A DNA stretch of 19,028 nucleotides, from positions 1 through 19,028 of the forward strand of contig JADFAP010000032.1 of assembly GCA_015121965.1 (NCBI GenBank), given 5' to 3'. The position numbers and the translations under genes were made by a program. Below the pieces are notes generated by a model, which did no database searches, was not told the origin of the DNA, and saw nothing but the letters and a program-made list of their open reading frames with translations. This stretch comes from Candidatus Acidifodinimicrobium mancum (lineage in GTDB: Archaea; Nanobdellota; Nanobdellia; Parvarchaeales; Parvarchaeaceae). This document shows positions 7,419 through 12,866 of the stretch, piece by piece (within the stretch, counting starts at the first letter, position 1; every line of letters begins with the position of its first letter).

Positions 7419-8017
7419 CTTCCCTTCTCTAAGAATCTATCCACAATTTTTATTATCTTAGATCTTGTCTCTTCTACACTTCCATTGCCGTCTATCACCT
7501 TTAAGTGGAAGTTGCTGGCTATCATCATAAATGCCTTTCTTACATCCGATAATTCTTTCTCCTTGTTGAATATCTCAAAGCTTGAAACGGACGAGGATAT
7601 TCTGCCTAAACTTACGCTGGGTTTTACATCTAGCAGGATACCGAGGTCTGGCAATCTAAAGGACAGATTCAGCTGTCTAAGCCACCTATAATTTAGTTTA
7701 GAAGCGTACCCATACGCCAAAGTGGAGAATATGTACCTGTCGCAGATTACTATCTTGTTGCTATTTATAGCCGGCTGAATTACTTCCTCCACATGCTGTG
7801 CGCGATCTGCTGAAAAAAGCAGCTGCAATGTTCTATTCGATAATTTTATCTCCCCTTGTAATCGGCTTCTTATAAGCCCCCCTATTAATCCATTAGTTGG
7901 TTCACTGGTCAAAAGTGTGCGGTATTTCTTCTCTTTCAGATATACCTCCAAGAGTGTTGCTTGCGTCCTAAGCCCCGCACCGTCTAAACCCTCAAACACT
8001 ATTAATTTCCCAGCCAT
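7415..8017 (-). CDS. tmk: Thymidylate kinase (dTMP kinase)
   Basis: The 200 residues are the normal length for dTMP kinase, which makes dTDP from dTMP and ATP. The FEGLDGAG N-terminus, the EPTNG loop (about 38-42), the CDRYIFSTLAYG block (about 91-102) and LDVKP (about 127-131) are family marks. The P-loop is odd: residues 10-18 read GLDGAGLRT where GxDGxGKTT is usual. The Walker Lys is therefore Leu16, and Arg17 comes next. All other key blocks look intact, so this may be a variant subfamily and not a dead gene. It overlaps the pilin-like gene downstream by four bases. Confidence 0.88.
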   Translation of the reverse strand: MAGKLIVFEGLDGAGLRTQATLLEVYLKEKKYRTLLTSEPTNGLIGGLIRSRLQGEIKLSNRTLQLLFSADRAQHVEEVIQPAINSNKIVICDRYIFSTLAYGYASKLNYRWLRQLNLSFRLPDLGILLDVKPSVSLGRISSSVSSFEIFNKEKELSDVRKAFMMIASNFHLKVIDGNGSVEETRSKIIKIVDRFLEKGR

Positions 8018-8032
8018 AGTATGCGAATATTA

Positions 8033-8128
8033 TCAGTTTAACTTATCCCCTTCACAATTTATTATAAGTCGCATATCTATAAAAGTTTGAGTGATGAAAG
8101 CAACGTCTTCAGCAGACATGTCTTTCAT
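8033..8128 (-). CDS. Possible 31-residue ORF
   Basis: In the 170-bp gap between DP1 and tmk, the minus strand has an open frame from ATG 8126-8128 to TGA 8033-8035. The frame extends a further 8 codons upstream of this ATG before meeting a stop. The peptide has an acidic start, a middle resembling an amphipathic helix (EDVAFITQTFIDMRLIINC) and a polar end. Its stop lies 15 bases before the tmk ATG. No ribosome-binding site is visible and the family is unknown. It may be a real small gene, the remnant of a longer one, or chance. Confidence 0.25.
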   Translation of the reverse strand: MKDMSAEDVAFITQTFIDMRLIINCEGDKLN

Positions 8129-8187
8129 TTCATCTTCATTAATCTCTCTATACTAACCTTTGATAAATTTGTTTAATACTTTGCCAC

Positions 8188-9627
8188 TTATGTTTTCTCC
8201 CCATTGAATACACCTATCTCTTCGTTCAAGAAATCCAATGTAAATGCATGTTTGTTCTTTAAATTTACTATTGGTGCTTTCGCTACTTGAGGGAAAATAC
8301 CATACTTTTTCTGGTATTTAGTCTGGAGCTGCCAGCACGAAGAGTTGACCAGAACCGTGTTCTTGTACCTGGATATAAAAGCATTGTGAACGTGCCCAGT
8401 AGCATATATGTCCGGCGTTTCGTCTATCACTAGGTAGTCATGCTTCAACGGCATTATCTGAGTAGACCCATGCGTTGGTGCTATGTGTCTAGATTTCAAC
8501 TGGAGCGTCATTATGCTGGCTATATCCTCATTTCTCATCTTATTGTACTTTTGTATAGTATTTACGTAGTACATCAGCCCAAAGCCATGGTAGAGCAAGA
8601 TGTTCCTCTTTACCCCATCATACACAACATTGAAGCTAGACGGATTAGATAGGAATATCGCATTCTCAAGGTTATACAGTTTTCCTGCGAAATATGGGTC
8701 AAGTTGCGGCTGTGGCTCGGCTATATGTGTGGCATCATGGTTTCCAGGTGTTATGATTAACTTCTTGTCCTTGGGTATCTTATCCAAAATTTCATATAGG
8801 TAATTATATTGCTCTATCACATCCTTAATTGACAGTTCACCTTCCTGCTCTGGGTATATACCCACGCCGTCGACCAAATCACCGTTCAGCACTACGACCT
8901 TCACTTTCTTTGAGATCTCTGAGAACTGATCTATTGAACCGTTCAACCATGATACCAGTCGGTTAAACGGCTTTTCAGCGAATAAGGTAGATCCTACATG
9001 TATATCCGACAGGAATACAGTATACACATCATCGGCCTGATTTGGTGTTTCCTCCTTTATCGGGATGTCCGGTAGATTGATCTCATCTATAAAAATCGCA
9101 TCGTTTATCTTTTTCCCTCTTACAAAGATAACCTGGTCTTTCACAAGCTCTTCGCCTATGTTCTTCGATATGACCTTGCACGTTCCAGTCTTATCCTCCA
9201 GAGTTATTATTGTATATTTCTTAATAGGGCTTATTGAAATATCCAATATCATACCTATTATCTCGACTTCTCCGCCCTGGGGGATACTTTTAATATTTGA
9301 GATTGAGATTGCCCGTAGGTTCCCGTTTAGCCTGGCAATCAGAAGGTTCCTAAGCTGCTCGAATCTGTCGTTGAAATAGTCCACCCATCCCTGCGGGCTA
9401 GAGGTTGACTTCTCACCGCCATAGTTCTTTGATGGGATAATCTTAAAGTCTCCCTCACTGTATTCGAAACCGAGTACGTCATGAAGGGATTTCGAATCAA
9501 GTATAAGAAGGTTCTTTTCCTTCATCTTTTTTATCAGTCCATCAATATCATCTATATCTTTATCCTTTACTGAAGTGGTAACCAGTATCCCATTTTGAGC
9601 TAATAAATCTAACTGCTCCTGTTTCAT
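8188..9627 (-). CDS. polB: DNA polymerase D small subunit (DP1)
   Basis: DP1 is the proofreading subunit of the archaeal D-family replicative polymerase, a calcineurin-like 3'-5' exonuclease of the Mre11 type. An OB-fold-like segment lies at about 110-185 (SIPQGGEVEIIGMI, KYTIITLEDKTGTCKVI). The phosphoesterase motifs are all present: FLSDIHVGS (Asp208, His210), LNGDLVDG (about 248-254), TPGNHDATH (about 294-301), the LLYHGFG block and the late PTHGSTQIMP and YATGHVHNA. At 479 residues it lacks much of the long N-terminal extension of larger euryarchaeal DP1 proteins (about 600). The large subunit DP2 is not in this window. Confidence 0.95.
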   Translation of the reverse strand: MKQEQLDLLAQNGILVTTSVKDKDIDDIDGLIKKMKEKNLLILDSKSLHDVLGFEYSEGDFKIIPSKNYGGEKSTSSPQGWVDYFNDRFEQLRNLLIARLNGNLRAISISNIKSIPQGGEVEIIGMILDISISPIKKYTIITLEDKTGTCKVISKNIGEELVKDQVIFVRGKKINDAIFIDEINLPDIPIKEETPNQADDVYTVFLSDIHVGSTLFAEKPFNRLVSWLNGSIDQFSEISKKVKVVVLNGDLVDGVGIYPEQEGELSIKDVIEQYNYLYEILDKIPKDKKLIITPGNHDATHIAEPQPQLDPYFAGKLYNLENAIFLSNPSSFNVVYDGVKRNILLYHGFGLMYYVNTIQKYNKMRNEDIASIMTLQLKSRHIAPTHGSTQIMPLKHDYLVIDETPDIYATGHVHNAFISRYKNTVLVNSSCWQLQTKYQKKYGIFPQVAKAPIVNLKNKHAFTLDFLNEEIGVFNGEKT

Positions 9628-9669
9628 TCAGTGGAGTAGGTCTTTTATGAATTAAAACATTATGATGAT

Positions 9670-9972
9670 TTAGGATGATATCGAGTTCTCGTCAAAACCA
9701 TTTCTAAGCAGTATCTCTTTTACTTTCTCGATGTGGTTACCTTGCAGTTCTATGTAGTCGTCTTTGTACGTGCCGCCACATGCTATTTCTGTCTTCAGCT
9801 TTTTGGTCAAATCCTTTATGTCGTGCAGTTTAGAGTTCAAGCCACTTATTATCGTCACGGTCTTCTTGAAGGATACTCTCTTCGTAAAAATCTTTATCTT
9901 TTGGCTTGTTTGGGATATTGAGCCGCACACGCACATGTCCTTTGGTAAGCCGCAAACTGGACAGGTTTCCAT
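9670..9972 (-). CDS. Translation initiation factor aIF1 (SUI1 family)
   Basis: This 100-residue protein belongs to the SUI1/eIF1 family, which checks start-codon choice on the small ribosomal subunit. The N-terminus has a small cysteine cluster (CPVCGLPKDMCVCG, Cys 4, 7, 13, 15), which could bind zinc and is common in archaeal members. The SUI1 core is clear: KKTVTIISGL, then DIKDLTKKLKTEIACGGTYKDDYIELQGNH, then a last helix VKEILLRNGF. A TATA-like GTAAATTTAG lies roughly 25 bp before the ATG, so a leaderless transcript is likely. Confidence 0.93.
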   Translation of the reverse strand: METCPVCGLPKDMCVCGSISQTSQKIKIFTKRVSFKKTVTIISGLNSKLHDIKDLTKKLKTEIACGGTYKDDYIELQGNHIEKVKEILLRNGFDENSISS

Positions 9973-10060
9973 TAATCTAAGTTATCACCTAAATTTACAG
10001 TAAAACAATTGAACATATCTTTCATTCTATTATTTATCTGAATATTCGAGTATATAAACT

Positions 10061-10294
10061 TTATCTCTTGCCATATCGGTATCTTCTGTCATCATTTATG
10101 AGCTTGTAGTACTTATAAACAGCATAAGTTGTAAGGGCAATGGAAAAAAGCGCCAATCCTACGAATATATAAGTGTCTAGCTTAACAATACTATTTATTT
10201 TATGGTAAAAACTTGATACATTACTATCTAGCGAATATTTAACTTGCTGTATAGTTTTTGCACCTTCGCTCAATAAAATTGTCTCTAATTTCAT
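10061..10294 (-). CDS. Small membrane protein, one helix, unknown
   Basis: This is a 77-residue protein. A soluble N-terminal part (about 1-38) looks helical, with a SLDSNVSSFYHKINSIVKL stretch. One clear membrane helix follows (TYIFVGLALFSIALTTYAVY, about 41-60), then a basic tail ending DDRRYRYGKR, which is likely cytoplasmic. A TATA-like GCTTAAATTAG lies about 25 bp before the ATG. It is between aIF1 and tRNA-Leu, all on the minus strand. I do not recognise a family. Length, composition and promoter all favour a real gene. Confidence 0.55.
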   Translation of the reverse strand: MKLETILLSEGAKTIQQVKYSLDSNVSSFYHKINSIVKLDTYIFVGLALFSIALTTYAVYKYYKLINDDRRYRYGKR

Positions 10295-10337
10295 GCAAAT
10301 ATTTTGATTATCTACTAATTTAAGCTTTTAAATTGAT

Positions 10338-10434
10338 TGCAGGGGAAGGGATTTGAACCCTTGAACTCCAAAGAGAGCAGATTTCACAATGTGATTCTTG
10401 AGTCTGCCGCGTTTGACCGCTTCGCTACCCCTGC
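10338..10434 (-). tRNA. tRNA-Leu (CAA) with a short intron
   Basis: Read on the minus strand, a full class II tRNA can be folded. The 7-bp acceptor stem is GCAGGGG with CCCCUGC. The D stem is GCG/CGC with GG in the loop, and the anticodon stem is GCAGA/UCUGC. The T arm is AAGGG-UUCAAAU-CCCUU, and the long variable arm has a CUC/GAG stem. The discriminator base is A and no CCA is encoded. The anticodon loop spans 21 bases (10380-10400) instead of 7. It holds CAA (Leu, codon UUG) followed by an insert of about 14 bases, most likely after position 37. The insert contains a small hairpin UCAC-AUU-GUGA. Exact splice points are inferred. Confidence 0.92.
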
Positions 10435-10542
10435 ATAACAATCTAGACGAAATTAAACAATAAAATACTTACCACTGGGTCAATTTGTATTGATTTGTAC
10501 AGAGTTGTATTTTACGTGTATATTCTGGCAATGGATTGTTTT

Positions 10543-10872
10543 TCATTGACCCGATATTTCCTTCTCCAACTCATCTATATCCTTTTCTATAACTTCCACT
10601 TCAGAATTTCCTTCGACCTTCTCCTCAGGTTCTGTGGCAGTTGGCTCATTTAAGTTCTTCAGGTCCTTGAATAATTTTGCTGTTAAATCTCCAACATTAA
10701 GCACACCACCAACGAAGTTTTCATCCACCTTCTCCTCATCTTCTATCTGCTTTGAGAAGGCATCATTGTATCCCTTCAGTGTGTTCTCTAGATTTACAAG
10801 TGTTTCATTATCAAATTTCAAAGAGAGTGTAGGCACACCTACAAACACTTCCTTCTTTATTTCAGTGTCCAT
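10543..10872 (-). CDS. Acidic protein of unknown function
   Basis: This 109-residue protein is strongly acidic: the C-terminal half is mostly Glu, Asp and Lys (such as EPEEKVEGNSEVEVIEKD). The N-terminal part (about 8-60) is more regular (FVGVPTLSLKFDNETLVNLENTLKGY) and could form a small strand-helix unit. There are no cysteines, no signal peptide and no membrane helix, so it is probably cytosolic. The family is not recognised. It lies 37 bp behind the Zn-ferredoxin on the same strand, with a TATA-like CTTATATAA about 30 bp before its ATG. Confidence 0.6.
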   Translation of the reverse strand: MDTEIKKEVFVGVPTLSLKFDNETLVNLENTLKGYNDAFSKQIEDEEKVDENFVGGVLNVGDLTAKLFKDLKNLNEPTATEPEEKVEGNSEVEVIEKDIDELEKEISGQ

Positions 10873-10898
10873 ACTATAAAATAGAATAATATGCCCTA

Positions 10899-10907
10899 TT
10901 ATATAAG
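10899..10907 (-). promoter_or_regulatory. TATA box for the acidic protein, overlapped by an inverted repeat
   Basis: On the minus strand CTTATATAA is centred about 31 bp before the ATG at 10872. It overlaps an inverted repeat at 10886-10902 (ATAATA, 5-base spacer, TATTAT), which could be a regulator site. The AT-rich arms make a chance match possible. Confidence 0.35.
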
Positions 10908-10909
10908 CC

Positions 10910-11224
10910 TTAAGGAGAGGTTACTTTTATCGCTTTTACAGGGCAGACGTTGACACAAGCCATGCAGAATATGCAGTCGCTCTCTCTTGCAGGATCAGCT
11001 TTCTTCTCTGAGAGTGGATTCCCTGGAGTTTCAAACCAATCAAACAGTGACACTGGGCATGCAGTTATGCATGAGCCATCAGCATTGCACACATCCCAGT
11101 CTACGGCGACAGTCGTGCCGTGTATCCCAAGAACTTTGGGCGGATCAACAGGACCCCAAACGTTGTGGCCATTGTGCTGCCCTACGACTTTCCTCTTTGA
11201 TGCAAATGAATCATCTATAGGCAT
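10910..11224 (-). CDS. Zinc-containing ferredoxin (7Fe type)
   Basis: This is a 104-residue electron carrier closely resembling the zinc ferredoxins of Sulfolobus and Thermoplasma. The N-terminal extension (VVGQHNGHNVWGPVDPPKVLGIHGT) supplies the zinc ligands His17, His20 and His35, with Asp77 from the core, by comparison with the Sulfolobus protein. The cluster motifs are C46-x2-D49-x2-C52-x3-C56-P and C84-x2-C87-x2-C90-x3-C94-P. Asp49 in place of a second Cys fits a [3Fe-4S] cluster beside a [4Fe-4S] cluster. It would carry electrons for ferredoxin-dependent oxidoreductases. Its TATA box seems to be shared with the divergent tRNA-Arg. Confidence 0.95.
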   Translation of the reverse strand: MPIDDSFASKRKVVGQHNGHNVWGPVDPPKVLGIHGTTVAVDWDVCNADGSCITACPVSLFDWFETPGNPLSEKKADPARESDCIFCMACVNVCPVKAIKVTSP

Positions 11225-11246
11225 TTTATCACTAATTACTTTATTC

Positions 11247-11254
11247 TATATAAA
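11247..11254. promoter_or_regulatory. TATA box shared by ferredoxin (-) and tRNA-Arg (+)
   Basis: TATATAAA lies in the 54-bp gap between two divergent genes. Its centre is about 29 bp before the 5' end of tRNA-Arg on the plus strand and about 26 bp before the ferredoxin ATG on the minus strand. The TATATA core is self-complementary, so it can serve both directions. No second TATA-like box of similar quality sits at the right distance for either gene. Confidence 0.55.
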
Positions 11255-11278
11255 CCTTAGCTGTCTTTTTCATTTCAT

Positions 11279-11352
11279 GCTCCCGTAGTCTAACTTGGAT
11301 AGAACACAGGCCTGCGAAGCCTGGTATCTGGATTCAAATTCCAGCGGGGGCA
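11279..11352 (+). tRNA. tRNA-Arg (GCG)
   Basis: A cloverleaf can be drawn with acceptor GCUCCCG/CGGGGGC (one U-G pair), an anticodon stem CAGGC/GCCUG around loop CUGCGAA with anticodon GCG (codons CGC and CGU), a four-base variable loop, and T arm CUGGA-UUCAAAU-UCCAG. The discriminator is A and CCA is not encoded. The D stem is slightly imperfect (a C-A mismatch at position 12-23), which archaeal tRNAs often tolerate. There is no intron. T-rich DNA follows at once (11361-11382) and may end the transcript. Confidence 0.93.
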
Positions 11353-11392
11353 GTCTACGATTAGTTTTATTCTATTATTTTAAGTTTCATAT

Positions 11393-11452
11393 ATTTGTAA
11401 GTTTTAGTGAAGTATTCCGCTTACAAATGCTAACCTCAAATGTTAGCTTCAC
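11393..11452 (+). ncRNA. Possible pseudoknotted structured RNA or regulatory element
   Basis: Three sets of inverted repeats nest here. Helix one pairs 11393-11401 with 11420-11428, nine perfect pairs around an 18-base loop. Helix two pairs 11429-11434 with 11442-11447, six pairs around a 7-base loop, directly abutting helix one. Helix three pairs GTGAA at 11407-11411, inside the loop of helix one, with TTCAC at 11448-11452. Together they form an H-type pseudoknot. T tracts follow at 11474-11487. It lies 40 bp after tRNA-Arg and upstream of the next promoter, so it could be a tRNA trailer or a separate small RNA. No known RNA family is recognised. The strand is assumed. Confidence 0.3.
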
Positions 11453-11473
11453 GGGTTAAAAACTCAGGATAAG

Positions 11474-11487
11474 TTTTTTTATTTTTT
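11474..11487 (+). terminator. T-tract terminator candidate
   Basis: Seven T, one A and six T in a row follow the inverted-repeat region. Archaeal RNA polymerase stops at such T tracts without needing a hairpin. It would end a transcript coming from tRNA-Arg or from the possible structured RNA. Confidence 0.4.
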
Positions 11488-11503
11488 CATGGATTGTAAC
11501 ATT

Positions 11504-11534
11504 AGATTTAAAATCTATAAATAGCAGTACTGCT
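11504..11534 (+). promoter_or_regulatory. Promoter with TATA box between two palindromes
   Basis: TATAAATA at 11516-11523 is a strong TATA box, giving an expected start near 11545 and a short leader. A 13-base palindrome (AGATTTAAAATCT, 11504-11516) touches its upstream side, where TFB binds. A perfect 12-base palindrome (AGCAGTACTGCT, 11523-11534) touches its downstream side. In archaea, sites next to the TATA box are typical places for repressors. A purine-rich AGGGGGGAT at 11547-11555 then precedes the ATG at 11559 as a ribosome-binding site. Confidence 0.45.
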
Positions 11535-11558
11535 TAATAATAAAATAGGGGGGATACT

Positions 11559-12074
11559 ATGGGTGATTCTGAACTTGAGGAATTGGTTAAGCGAGAAACG
11601 GACCTTTCTAAGATAATTGATTTCTGCCAACAGGCTGCATTATACCTAGGAGAGGAAACCTGGCGCAGAGACTATGGAATGAACTCAGACCGCGGTATAG
11701 AGTTCACGCAGAGGCTATATGATTATCGTGGGTTCGACATTGACCTGCATGATGGTGCTTACGGGGCTTACGGTGAGTGGAACAAATTAAAACTGTCTTA
11801 CAAAGACCACCTCGTTCTCGATGTTGAATATTCTGGAAAAGACGATTTTAAAGTCATTTCTTTCAGTAAGGACAAAGAATGGCGCAGCACTATACTTGCT
11901 TTGGCAGGACAGAAAGGCCTCTTAACAAGAGAGAAAAACGCCCTCGAAAAGAAGAAAAAGCTTGAGGCTGCTGAAGAGCAAAGAAGACTGGAGATAGTAC
12001 GAAATGAAGAAGAAAAGAGAGAAGCAGACGAGCGAAGAAAGGAAGGCATCCGCAAGCGTCTGAATGGTTTCTGA
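11559..12074 (+). CDS. Orphan protein with charged coiled-coil tail
   Basis: This is a 171-residue protein of no family I recognise. The first 125 residues look like a mixed alpha/beta domain rich in aromatic and acidic residues (DYRGFDIDLHDGAYGAYGEW). The last 45 are almost all Lys, Arg, Glu and Ala in a likely coiled coil (KKKLEAAEEQRRLEIVRNEEE). There is no signal peptide or membrane helix. By my count 9 of its 16 arginines use CGN codons, against 2 of 17 in RNase J of the same window, which suggests a different origin. It has a G-rich ribosome-binding site, unlike most neighbours, and a promoter with flanking palindromes. Confidence 0.65.
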   Translation: MGDSELEELVKRETDLSKIIDFCQQAALYLGEETWRRDYGMNSDRGIEFTQRLYDYRGFDIDLHDGAYGAYGEWNKLKLSYKDHLVLDVEYSGKDDFKVISFSKDKEWRSTILALAGQKGLLTREKNALEKKKKLEAAEEQRRLEIVRNEEEKREADERRKEGIRKRLNGF

Positions 12075-12083
12075 AGCTTCAGA
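12070..12083. repeat. 14-base palindrome over the stop codon
   Basis: TCTGAAGCTTCAGA is a perfect palindrome containing the TGA stop (12072-12074) of the upstream orphan gene. A second, weaker hairpin with G-T pairs lies at 12095-12118, beside the end of the convergent PAP2 gene. Together they could act as a two-way transcript end or protect RNA 3' ends. Confidence 0.35.
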
Positions 12084-12113
12084 TTAACACCAAATAGCCT
12101 CCTCAGAAGAGGG

Positions 12114-12806
12114 TTATCCTTTGATTATATTCACTTTTTTAGAAGGCAAAACTACGCCTACGATCTCATAATAGACGTTATTTATAAGTTTGAACAGAGA
12201 GTCAAATAGGCGCGTTTTCTCCAGGTAGATAAAAGTAAGCACAGCTATTCCTGCCCCCAAAAAAGCTCCTGCTATAACATCTGTAGGGAAATGCATCCCC
12301 GTGTATACGCGTGAATAGGAAACTATAAGTGCTTCGGCAAGCAACGGCAGAGAATATCTCTTCTTCAGCATTAGCAGTGCTACGGTTGCTCCGCCAATAA
12401 CTATTAAGGCATGCCCCGAAGGAAATGAAGAATCAGTGGGCTTTGGGAGGAGTACTAAAGCACTTGCTATCGACGTAAACGGTCTGGGCCTGAAATACAC
12501 GGCTTTGATTGTCAAACCCACAATGATTATTATAATAAAAACTATCGCCATCATTAGTGCAGCTTTCTTATAGTCTTTGCTTCCGAATATCCACAGTATA
12601 GCCACTACAGGTATCCAAAAGTATGTTCTGCCGTACATAGAAGCATATTCAAAGAACTTGTTAAGTGAGGGTGAATTCCACCTCTGGTTTATCAGATTGA
12701 ACAGTGAATTATCGAAAGACGAAGATATTCCGAAGTAAACTAATGCGAATACTACAAAAAATAGTACAACTAGACCAATCCCAATTATTTTATACCCGGA
12801 CTTCAT
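12114..12806 (-). CDS. PAP2-family membrane phosphatase
   Basis: This 230-residue protein has about six membrane helices and the full PAP2 signature: K101-x6-R108-P (KAVYFRPRP), PSGH at 129-132, and SR-x5-H-x3-D at 165-176 (SRVYTGMHFPTD). The two histidines, the arginines and the Asp form the active site. Such enzymes remove phosphate from lipid phosphates or pyrophosphates, including the polyprenyl carriers used in glycan assembly. In archaea a polyprenyl-pyrophosphate substrate is plausible but not shown here. Its TATA box, about 27 bp upstream, is probably shared with the divergent gene at 12867, and its end converges on the orphan gene at 12074. Confidence 0.9.
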   Translation of the reverse strand: MKSGYKIIGIGLVVLFFVVFALVYFGISSSFDNSLFNLINQRWNSPSLNKFFEYASMYGRTYFWIPVVAILWIFGSKDYKKAALMMAIVFIIIIIVGLTIKAVYFRPRPFTSIASALVLLPKPTDSSFPSGHALIVIGGATVALLMLKKRYSLPLLAEALIVSYSRVYTGMHFPTDVIAGAFLGAGIAVLTFIYLEKTRLFDSLFKLINNVYYEIVGVVLPSKKVNIIKG

Positions 12807-12828
12807 CTTAAATTGAAAACAAGTTTTA

Positions 12829-12836
12829 TTTATAAA
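12829..12836. promoter_or_regulatory. TATA box shared by PAP2 (-) and winged-helix gene (+)
   Basis: TTTATAAA, a perfect palindrome, sits in a 60-bp gap between divergent genes. It is about 27 bp before the PAP2 ATG (leaderless) and about 35 bp before the ATG at 12867, which leaves a leader of some 9 bases. It is the second apparently two-way TATA box in the window. Confidence 0.5.
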
Positions 12837-12866
12837 GGTAATGATAACATTTTGGTGTAGGGTATT

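Noticed and set aside
8078..8156. A TATA-like box followed by TGATGA and a 20-codon frame on the plus strand, considered as a C/D box RNA or small gene
   Set aside because: There is no CTGA D box at the right distance, and the peptide is Ser-rich and too short to support.
11330..11558. Integration of a mobile element at the tRNA-Arg 3' end
   Set aside because: I found no second copy of the tRNA 3' sequence downstream and no integrase gene in the window.
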